64,000 bases of DNA, from assembly GCF_041734735.1 (NCBI RefSeq), contig NC_134910.1:10166748-10230747 (forward strand), read 5' to 3'. The notes under the pieces were generated by a model. That model was not told the DNA's origin and did not search any database. It saw nothing but the letters and a program-made list of their open reading frames with translations. Shown one piece after another: positions 38,327 through 50,700 of this stretch; position 1 is the stretch's first letter; every line of letters begins with the position of its first letter. The translations under genes and the position numbers were made by a program. The DNA is from Babylonia areolata (taxonomy: Eukaryota; Mollusca; Gastropoda; Neogastropoda; Buccinidae).

Positions 38327-41321
38327 ACGTGCGTTCATGCGTGCGGGGGTGTGTATGAATGTGTGTGTTTGTGACTGGTCATTTGTTTGCTGCAGTAAAT
38401 ATTTCCCTCTTTAGTCAGATGGTAGGGAAGGCGGAGAGAAGACACAAAGGGATGGGAAAAGTGAGGACACACAAATGGGAAGACCGGGCCAAGCTGAAGG
38501 TACAGGGATGGGGGGGAAAGGGCAGTGGGAGGGGGGGGGAGGAGGGCAGCTAGGAACGAGTGTGTTCAGGCAGACGAGGAGAGAGAGAGAGAGACAGAGA
38601 CATCATCAACAGAAGGAACACAAAACCCCAGCCTCCACATCACTACTGACAGAAGAGACACCGACTAAAACTAACCATCACATCTAAAAAAAAAAAAAAT
38701 TACAGAAAAATATGGAGTGACAAGTGATACGATTTAAAAAAAAAAAAAAAGAAAGAAAAAAAATCAAACATAAAATTAATATGATCAACTGCTCATGCCA
38801 AAAGTCACAAATTCAGTTAAAACACTTTTTTCCCCCCCTAACCTTCCTACACCCAGCATACAAAGTGAACACTTCTTCAGTTATATATCTTGGTCATTCA
38901 CCACTTGACAAGCATGGTTTATCAGAAATTCTGGGTATATCTCTCTCTTTCTGCTTCTTCTATTTTCTGTTTCATTTCTCCCTTACCATATCCACCTTTT
39001 GATTCAATTTTTTTCAGTTTTTTGTTCTTGCCTGTGTTATTTCTGAATTGACTAAAAAAAAAAAAAAAGGTCAAAATTACCTTAAAGTGTTAAATGAAGG
39101 AATCTTTTTTTTCATTACTTTTAAGAATCAAAATATCACAGCATTAGAAAATCAGTCTTGAAGTAAAAAGACATTTCTAAGGTCAGTTCTGAAATGGTGT
39201 AACTGTTTCCTGAATTCAGGCACAGTTTCTAAACTTGACAGCATAATTTCCATCAATATGCAGAAGGGGTTTTTCTCTGAATAATATTGATAAAATTAAA
39301 GACATGAATCCATTAGAAACAAAGAATACTGAACAGAACTAAGTAAAAAAAACAACAACAACCCAACACTTAATTCTTGACCATTTCACTGCAACACACA
39401 AAACTCAACTAACTACCTGGCTCCACTACCAAAAACATTTCACCCGAATGAACACTTCTGAAGGCGCATGAAACAATTCACCGCCAGATTCGTTCCACAT
39501 ATACACAGAACTGTCGATGTCAAATTTAACAGGTTAAGGCAACGGACAGTAGGTGAACATCAGAGTCAGAGGTCAAGGACAAAGGTCAGAGGGCAAAGGT
39601 CAAGAACAAATATCAGAGGTCAAGGCCATCCCCAAAGAAGAAGAATAAGAAGGGGGGGGGGGAGAGAAATTGCATGTCGCGGAAGAGTCATACCAGCTGA
39701 AGAGCAAAGTGAGGTAACTGTATCTCTTCGGCTCATCATCCTTGGAATTCCTGATCCACAGAGGTCATGGACACCACACACACTTCATCACTCAACACAA
39801 AAAAATGTAAAAACAAAGTCCAAGGGGGAACAGACATGCCCAAAGCAGCACACACACACATACACACACACAAACACACACACACCCAAGTCATACACAC
39901 ACGCAAACATAACACACACATCACACACACAAACACTGAAGACATACACACACTCACGCCCTATTTGTATTTGCATTTGTTTTTTTTTTGTTTTTGTTTT
40001 TTATCACAACAGATTTCCCTGTGTGAAATTTGGGCTGCTCTCCCCAGGGAGAGCGCGTCGCTATACTACAGCGCCACCCATTTTTTTGTATTTTTTCCTG
40101 CGTGCAGTTTTATTTGTTTTTCCTATCGAAGTGGATTTTTCTACAGAATTTTGCCAGGGACAACCCTTTTGTTGCCATGGGTTCTTTTATGTGCGCTAAG
40201 TGCATGCTGCACACGGGACCTCAGTTTATCGTCTCACCCGAATGACTAGCGTCCAGACCACCACTCAAGGTCTAGTGGAGGGTAGAGGAAATATCGACGG
40301 CTGAGCCGTGATTCAAACCAGCGCGCTCAGATTCTCTCGCTTCCTAGGCGGGCGCGTTACCTCTAGGCCATCACTCCACTCTATCCTTCCACACACACAC
40401 ACACACACACATCCCTCCCCTGCCACCCACTCCCCACCCCTCCTCCACAGACACACACACACATCCTGCCCCACCCAGCTCCGTGCCCCTTCCCCCAACC
40501 TTCCTCCACATGCACGCACACAATCTATTTTCCTGACAGATACATGGACACACGACACACAGAAATACACACACACATGCACAAAGACATGCACAACACA
40601 ACACACACACGTACACACACACACAACACCATACACAACCATCTCTACACACACAAATGAAATCAAATGAATTATGAACACTCACTCACGCACACACACA
40701 TTGCACACAAGCACCTCACACAGAGACAGACCCGCAGAACTGCACCGATATTCAGTCCTTCCCAACTCACTGATAAATGCACATCATGAAATAGTCAACA
40801 TCTGGAGTTATGTGTTACGCACATGTGCAAAAACACAGAAGATACACAATAAAAGAAAGCAAGGCATATATAATCAAGCAAGAGAAAGAGAGAGAGAGAG
40901 AGAGAAGCAAAGGGGGGAAAGAGGGAGGGAAGGAGAGACAGCAAAAAGTGACAGAGAGAGACAGAGAGAGACACACAGAGAGAGACACAGAGAGAGAGAC
41001 ACAGAGAGACACAGAGAGACAGAGAGAGAGAGAGAGGGACAGAGAGAGAGAGGGACAGAGAGAGAGAGAAGCAGAGGGCAGAAAAGAGAGAGGGAAGGAG
41101 AGATAGCAAAAAGTGAGAGACAGAGACAGAGAGAGACACAGAGAGAGAGACACAGAAAGAGACACAGAGAGAGACAGAGAGAGAGAGAGAGAGACAGAGA
41201 GAGAGAGAAGCAGAGGGGGGAAAGAGGGAGGGAAGGAGAGACAGCAAAAAGTGACAGAGAGAGACACAGAGAGAGACACACAGAGAGAGACACACAGAGA
41301 GGAAGAGAGAGAGACACAGAG

Positions 41322-41354
<33 letters not shown>

Positions 41355-41458
41355 GAGACACAGAGAGAGAGACAGAGAGAGAGACAGAGACAGAGAGAGA
41401 GAGAGACAGAGACAGAGAGAGAGACACAGAGAGAGAGACACAGAGAGAAAGAGAGACA

Positions 41459-41492
<34 letters not shown>

Positions 41493-41513
41493 CAGAGACA
41501 GAGAGAGAGACAC

Positions 41514-41550
<37 letters not shown>

Positions 41551-41746
41551 CACAGAGAGAGCGACAGAGAGAGAGAGAGAAGCAGAGGGCGGAAAAGACA
41601 GAGGGAAGGAGAGACAGTAAAAACAAAGAGAAAGAGAGACAGACAGACAGACAGACAGAGACAGAGACACACACACAGAGAAGCAGGGCAGAAAAGACAG
41701 AGGGAAGGAGAGACAGCAAAAACAAAGCAAGAGAAATTAAAAAAAA

Positions 41747-41795
<49 letters not shown>

Positions 41796-44700
41796 AAGAA
41801 ACAGTGTGAGCAACGGAGACAGATGAAAAATTCACCATCTTCCACATCATTCCCCACAGCAAGGGGAAGGAAGGAAACATCTGACACAACCGGGTACAGG
41901 ACAACACGCTTGTCAAGCCAACGAATTTATCAAGCAGTAGTAGTTTCTGACTGAAAAATACTTGCATAATATAGGACAGTACACACAATAGGTATACACA
42001 ATGCAATTCTGGTTGCCCGAATTCAAGACTTTCTCTCTCTTAAGCGAAGGGAAAAAAAAAAGAAAAAAAAAAACCCAAGAAAGAGAAGAAAACTGTCAGT
42101 GTGCAGAAAACCAGTCCTTACTTTCTTCCATGATATCCCCCATCTCCCGAGCCGCCATTCCCATCGTCTGACGGATGAGGGATGACTGTGTTACCATGGT
42201 GTCCACCGCTTCCGCCAGAAGTTTGTGACTGTGTCACACGCACACACACACACACACAGACACACACATGCACACACACACACATGCTTATAACGCATAT
42301 GCAACAATATGCTGTGGTTTTGGCCACAGAGGGTAATTTTTTTTTTTTTTTCCAATTTAGCATGCAAACTTCTTAAAGAAATTATATAAAACCTATACTT
42401 TCTGAAAGGAACATGAAGACACTATCCAATAATGATAGTCTCACATGAATTCAATGATTTGGTGACAGGAAAATTCCTGCAACGACATGGATGGAAATTT
42501 CCATCCTGGGACACTTTTTTGCGCAATGGAAGGGGGCAGAATTTCCATCCTGGGGCACTTTTTTTGCACAATGGAAGGAGGCAGAATTTCCATCCTGGGG
42601 CACTTTTTTTGCACAATGGAAGGGGGCAGAATTTCCATCCTGGGGCACTTTTTTTGCACAATGGAAGGGGGCAGAATTTCCATACTGGGGCACTTTTTTT
42701 GCACAATGGAAGGGGGCGGAATTTTCCATCCTGGGGCCCTTTTTTTGCACAATGGAAGGGGGCAGAATTTCCATCCTGGGGCACTTTTTTTGCACAATGG
42801 AAGGGTGCGGAATTTCCATCCTGGGGCACTTTTTTTGTACAATGGAAGGGTGCAGAAATTCCATCCTGGGGCACTTTTTTGCGCAATGGAAGGGGATGGA
42901 ATTTCCATCCTGGGGCACTTTTTTTGCACAATGAGGGGGGGGGGGGGGGGGGGGGGGGAGGAATTTCCATCCTGGGGCCACTCAAGGGGTTAATGAAAAA
43001 CTATTTTAGCTACCATATTAACTCATTCTACTCCATGTACGAGTTCACTTGTACCATGACTACTTCCCCTGTGGACTGACCACCATTCTAATTTCATTTT
43101 TATTACTTTGTGTATTTGTATTTGTATTTCTTTTTATCACAGCAGATTTCTCTGTGTGAAATTCGGGCTGCTCTCCCCAGGCAGAGCGCGTCGCTACTCT
43201 ACAGCACCACCCATTTTTTGGTATTTTTTTTCCTGCGTCCAGTTTTTTTTTTTTCCTATCGAAGTGGATTTTTCTACAGAATTCTGCCAGGAACAACCCT
43301 TTTGTTGCCGTGGGTTCTTTTACATGCACTATGTGCATGCTGCACACGGTACCTCGGTTTATCGTCTCATCCGAATGACTAGTGTCCAGACTACCACTCA
43401 AGGTCTAGTGGAGGGGGAGAAAATATCGGCGGCTAGCCGTGATTCGAACCAGGTGCTCAGATTCTCTCGCTTCCTAGGCGGACGCGTTACCTCTAGGCCA
43501 TCACTCCACTTGGTACTGTTGGCATTCTAAACTGAACCGTCTATGGATTCCTAAGCATGAATACTATGCTTTGTTTGACTGATCAAATCAACAGTTCTCC
43601 ACTGATTTTCGATACTTCAGTGACCCACCCTTTTTCTTCTTTACCTGCAGTGGTCTGATGTAGTGCTGGTCCACAGGGAGTTGTAGGAAGCATATAGCTG
43701 TGGTGCAGAACGAGTTAATTAACTCTCTCCGGACGAAGGAATGCTCACGCATTCCTACACAGATTCGGACGAAGGAATGGAATAGCATTCTTCGAAAGTA
43801 AAATTCCATCATGCGCTGTACACATGATTTTGTGATTAGCCAAGCAGAGTGCGCTATTCTGGGTCATTCCACAATTGAACAGTATGACTGGTCAGCCTGG
43901 CATGTGTGGCCTGTCTCGCACACATGCTGACAAGGTCACTGAACGGTCGTCTGCTTGCGTGCCAGCCTGTTAGCAAAGCGGGCTCTTCTCAGAATGTTGT
44001 GAAGCGAACAAGGCAGTGACGGCAATGTTTTAGGGTTGCTGAAGTACTTGAAATGCTACAAACTGAAGGGTCAGACATTGAAGAGGTGGATGATGACGAA
44101 GAAGAAAGCGAATTTAATGCAGAAAACGAGCATGGGTATGGTGATTCGGGGTGAAAAATTGGCAGTATTTTCTATGTATGGCAAAACTGTAAAAATAAGA
44201 TGAGAAATTTGATTATTTTATATGTACTAGCTCAACACGTAATAAATCAGTTCTGAAAGTTTCATTTTCTTACACAGTATTTTGTATTTTTTGTAATTTT
44301 TTCCCAAACCCTTACAAATGGGCCGTCTGTGGGGAAAAGCAAGGGAGAAAACTTGTCGTCCCGAGTGAGTTAAAGAAAAAATATAATAAAATAAAAACCA
44401 CCACCACCCAAACAGACAATCTGTCAATATGTACAGGACAGAACAGAGATCCTAACCTCTAATTACATTCAGGGGGAAAAAGAAAAGTACTAACCAGAGG
44501 TTGTGCAACATGTTTCCTACAGGTTGCGGAGGGTCAAAGGTCAGGGTGGAGGCCACAGAGTTCAGCTGGGCCAGCAGTGATTCCTTCCGTTCATCGTCTT
44601 CGTCCAGCTCCATGATCATCTGATCAATAGAACCAACAGTGACATCAAACGTCTTCATCCATAATCATCTGATCAATAGAACCAACACTGACGTCATATG

Positions 44701-47700
44701 TCTTCATCCATGATCATCTGATCAACAGAACCAACACTGACGTCATATGTCTTCATCCATGATCATCTGATCAACAGAACCAACACTGACGTCATATGTC
44801 TTCATCCATGATCATCTGATCAATAGAACCAACAGTGACATCATACGTCTTCATCCATAATCATCTGATCAACAGAACGAACAGTGACATCAAACGTCTC
44901 CATCCAGCTTCATGATCATCTGATCAATAGAACCAACACTGACATCATACATCTTCATCCAGATCCATGATCATCTGATCAATAGGACGAACACTGACAT
45001 CATACATCTTCATCCAGCTCCATGATCATCTGATCAATAGAACCAACACTGACATCATACATCTTCATCCAGCTCCATGATCATCTGATCAATAGAACCA
45101 ACACTGACATCAAATGTCTTCATCCATGATCATCTGATCAACAGAACCAACACTGACATCATACATCTTCATCCAGCTCCATGATCATCTGATCAATAGA
45201 ACCAACACTGACATCATACATCTTCATCCAGCTCCATGATCATCTGATCAATAGAACCAACACTGACATCATACATCTTCATCCATGATCATCTGATCAA
45301 TAGAACCAACAGTGACATCATACATCTTCATCCAGCTCCATGATCATCTGATCAATAGAACCAACACTGACATCAAACGTCTTCATCCATGATCATCTGA
45401 TCAATAGAACCAACACTGACATCATACGTCTTCATCCATGATCATCTGATCAATAGAACCAACAGTGACATCATACGTCTTCATCCAGCTCCATGATCAT
45501 CTGATCAATAGAACCAACAGTGACATCAAACGTCTTCATCCATGATCATCTGATCAACAGAACCAACACTGACATCATACGTCTTCATCCAGCTCCATGA
45601 TCATCTGATCAATAGAACTCTTCTTCTTCTTCTGCGTTCACTCGTATGCACACGAGTGGGCTTTTACGTGTATGACCGTTTTTACCCCGCCATGTAGGCA
45701 GCCATACTCCGTTTCCGGGGGTGTGCATGCTGGGTATGTTCTTGTTTCCATAACCCACCGAACGCTGACATGGATTACAGGATCTTTAACGTGCGTATTT
45801 GATCTTCTGCTTGCATATACACACGAAGGGGGTTCAGGCACTAGCAGGTCTGCACATATGTTGACCTGGGAGATCGTAAAAATCTCCACCCTTTACCCAC
45901 CAGGCGCCGTCACCGTAATTCGAACCCGGGACCCTCAGATTGACAGTCCAACGCTTTGACCACTCGGCTATTGCGCCCGTCTGATCAATAGAACCAACAG
46001 TGACATCAAATGTCTTCATCCATGATCATCTGATCAACAGAACCAACATTGACATCAAATGTCTTCATCCATGATAATCTGATCACCAGAACCAACAGTG
46101 ACATCAGACGTCCTGATCCATGATCATCTGATAATAGTACCAACAATGACATCATATGTCTTCATCCAGTTCCATGATCATCTGATAAGTAGTACCAAAT
46201 GATACATCATACGTAACAGCTTAAAACAAAACAAAAATAAGACAAAAACCATAACAAACGATAATTGTAAATGTCTAAGTTATCACACAGGTTGACACTG
46301 CCATAAAAAATGCATATTATATGTACGTCCATTACATGTTCAGACCAGTCCATATTTCAACAGTGTATGTCTGGGTTTTTTTCTTCTTCTTTTATTGTTT
46401 GCTATCATTTATTAATTAGGTGTGTTTCTGTTCCTCTTTATAATTTGCAATGAATGAATTATTTCTAAAGTAATAAAAAATACATCTCTTTATGTTTTCC
46501 TCTTTTTGATTACTTTATCATACACATGTATGTATTATTTCGTATTATTACATTATACACAAATTGGACATCGCTTCCCTAAAATTATGCTTAATCTAAC
46601 ATACTTGATAGAGACAGCCAGAGACTATCCTTGACTGAGCCATGTAAAGAATGAGTAGTTAAAGACACACACACACACACACACTAACACACAACACACC
46701 TCTTGAACACACTCCTAAAACTGCACATACATATACTAAAAAAAACCACCACCAGTGAACATGAGTCATACACTGAGACAGGACCCCCCCCGCCCCCAAA
46801 CAAGACAACGCACATACACCCTCCCACCCCACACAGGCATTCATTCCAGAGCCCTTCAGCCCCGAAATGACTCACATCTTTAAGGTCAAGGACACACAGG
46901 TCCCACACAGCACTCTCTTTCTCTTCCTCTGAGAACAGCTGTAGATGGATCTCCTTCATCTCCGACACAGCCTGGTGTTGGTAACTCAACTGCAACATGG
47001 AATACATGTCAGTAACATTACTGCAACATAGAATACATGTCGGTAACGTTACTGCAACACAGAATACATGTTGGTAACTTTACTGTAACAGAATACATAT
47101 TCAGTAACTTTACTATAATGTAGAACACATGTCCATACAGCAACATAGAATACATGTCGGTAACTTTACTGCAACACAGAATACATGTCGGTAACTTAAC
47201 TGTAATATAGAATACATGTCGGTAACTTTACTGTAACACAGAATACATGTTGGTAACTTAACTGCAACATAGAATACATGTCGGTAACTCAACTGCAACA
47301 TGGAATACATGTCGGTAACTTCACTGCAACATAGAATACATGTCAGTAACTTAAAATACATGTTGGTAACTTAACTGCAACATAGAATACATGTCGGTAA
47401 CTTAACTGCAACACAGAATACATGTCAGTAACTTAAAATACATGTTGGTAACTTAACTGCAACATAGAATACATGTCGGTAACTTAAAATACATGTTGGC
47501 AACTTAACTACAACACAGGATACATGTCGGTAACTTTACTGTAACATAGAATACATGTCGGTAACTTTACTGTAATGTAGAACGCATGTCCATACTGCAA
47601 CATAGAATACATGTCGGTAACTTTACTGTAACATAGAATACATGTCGGTTACTTTACCGTAACATAGAACACATGTCAGTAACTTTACTGTAACATAGAA

Positions 47701-50700
47701 TACATGTCGGTAATTTTACTGTAGCACAGAATACATGTCGGTAACTTTACTGTAATGTAGAACACATGTCCATACAGCAACATAGAATACATGTCGGTAA
47801 CTTTACTGCAACATAGAATACATGTCGGTAACTTAACTGTAACATAGAATACATGTCGGTAACTTTACTGTAACACAGAATACATCTTGGTAACTTAACT
47901 GCAACATAGAATACATGTCGGTAACTTCACTGCAACATAGAATACATGTCGGTAACTTCACTGCAACATAGAATACATATCAGTAACTTAAAATACATGT
48001 TGGTAACTTAACTGCAACATAGAATACATGTCAGTAACTTAAAATACATGTTGGTAACTTAACTGCAACATAGAATACATGTTGGTAACTTAACTTCAAC
48101 ACAGAACACATGTCGGTAACTTAACTGCAACATAGAACACATGTTGGTAACTTAACTGCAACATAGAACACATGTCGGTAACTTAACTGCAACATAGAAT
48201 ACATGTCGGTAACTTAACTACAACATAGAATACATGTCGGTAACTTAAAATACATGTTGGTAACTTAACTGCAACATAGAATACATGTTGGTAACTTAAC
48301 TGCAACATAGAACACATGTCAGTAACATTACTGCAACATAGAATACATGTCGGTAACTTAACTGCAACATGGAATACATGTCGGTAACTTAACTGCAACA
48401 TGGAATACATGTCGGTAACGTTACTGCAACATAGAACACATGTCAGTAACTTAAAATACATGTTGGTAACTTAACTGCAACATAGAATACATGTTGGTAA
48501 CTTAAAATACATGTTGGTAACTCAACTGCAACACAGAATACATGTCGGTAACTTAACTACAACACAGAATACATGTCGGTAACTTTACTGTAACATAGAA
48601 TACATACCGGTAACTTTACTGTAAAATAGAATACATATCGGTAATTTTACTGTAACACAGAATACATGTCGGTAACTTTACTGTAATGTAGAACACATGT
48701 CCATACTGCAACATAGAATACATGTCGGTAACTTTACTACAACGTAGAATACATGTCAGTAACTTAGCTACAACACAGAATACATGTCAGTAACTTTACT
48801 GTAACATAGAATACATGTCGCATGTCGGTAACTTTACTGTAATGTAGAACACATGTCCATACTGCAACACAGAATACATGTCGGTAACTTTACTGTAACA
48901 TAGAATACATGTCGGTAACTTTACTGTAGCACAGAATACATGTTGGTAACTTTACTGTAATGTAGAACACATGTCCATACTGCAACATAGAATACATGTC
49001 CATAACTTAAGTGCAACACAGAATACATGTCGGTAACTTTACTGCAACACAGAATACATGTCCATAACTTAATTGCAACATAGAATACATGTCGGTAACT
49101 TTACTGCAACATGGAATACATGTCGGTAACTTAACTACAACACAGAATACATGTCGGTAACTTTACTGCAACATAGAATACATGTCGGTAACTTTACTGT
49201 AATGTAGAACACATGTCCATACAGCAACATAGAATACATGCTGGTAACTTTACTGTAAAATAGAATACATGTCGGTATCTTTACTGTAATGTAGAACACA
49301 TGTCCGTACAGCAACATAGAATACATGTCGGTAACTTTACTGTAACATAGAATACATGCCGGTAACTTTACTGTAAAACAGAATACATGTGCGCAACTTA
49401 ACTGCAACATAGAATACATGTCGGTAACTTAAATGCAACATGGAATACATGTCGGTAACGTTACTGCAACACAGAATACATGTTGGTAACATAACTGCAA
49501 CATGGAATACATGTCGGTAACTTTACTGCATGCAACACAGAATACATGTCGGTAACTTTACTGCAACACAGAATACATGTCTGTAACTTAACTGGAACAT
49601 AGAATACATGTCGGTAACTTTACTGTAACATAGAACACATGTCCATACTGCAACATAGAATACATGTTGGTAACTTAACTGCAACACATAATACATGTTC
49701 GTAACTTTACTGCAACATAGAACACATGTCCATAACTTAACTCCAATACAGAACACACATCCATAACTTAACTACAAAATAAAATACCTGTCGGTAACTT
49801 AACTGCAACATAGAATGTATGTCCATAACTTTACTGTAACATAGAACACATGTCCATAACTTAACTGCAACACAGAATACATGTCTGTAACTTTACTGTA
49901 ACACAGAACACATGTCCATAACTTAACTGCAACATACAATACATGTCCATAACATTGCTGTAACATATAATACATGTCCATAACTTTACTGCAACATAGA
50001 AATACGTGTCCACAAGTTAACTGTAGCATAGAATACCTGTCCGTATCTTAACTGTAACATAGAAATAGCTGTCTGTAACTTAACTGTGACATAAAATACC
50101 TGGCGGTAACTTAATTGTAACACATAAAATGTTGGTAACTTAACTGTAACAAAGAATACCTGTCAGTAACTTAACTGTAACACAGATCACCTTTTGGTAA
50201 CTTAACTGTAACAGAGAATATTTGTTTGTAACTTAATAGAATACCTGTCGGTAACTTAACTGTAACACAGAATACCTGTTGGTAACTTTACTGTAACATA
50301 GAATATCTGTCAGTAACTTAAGCATAACACAGAATAGCTGTTGGCAACTTAAGTGTAACATGGAATAAGTGTCAGAAATTTCAATGTAGCAGAACTTACC
50401 TGTAACACAGAATAACTGCTGAAATAAGGTGATAAATACAGTGAGAATTGTGGTGATATAACAACACAGAGCAACTGCTGGTAACTCAACCATAACAGAG
50501 ATTAACTGATGAATCAGGATGAAAAATACAACAGAATTTTGGTGATAACAACAATCTGCCTACATTTGTTCAGTGCCAATGAGAAGGTGAATTTAATAAA
50601 GAAAAAAATAACTCATCAACACAAACATCTCTCTTGAAAATGCACTTACACCTGGGTTGAAACGGCGGAACATTTCCTCTTCGGTGATGTAGGCATCGAC

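Noticed and set aside
40674-41954. Very long open frames (300-430 codons) on both strands
   Set aside because: They read through (GA)n and (CA)n repeats and give only Arg-Glu or Ser-Leu-type low-complexity peptides, with no splice or homology support.
46876-46971. Shorter form of the exon starting at AVSEMK
   Set aside because: It stays possible, but the upstream acceptor ATGTTGCAG is better and LSYQHQ fits the family-like sequence after NPG; kept as an alternative only.
46990-50480. Open frames such as [19 protein letters not shown]
   Set aside because: They are translations of the 31-bp minisatellite; the period shifts the frame every unit and no unit shows coding constraint.
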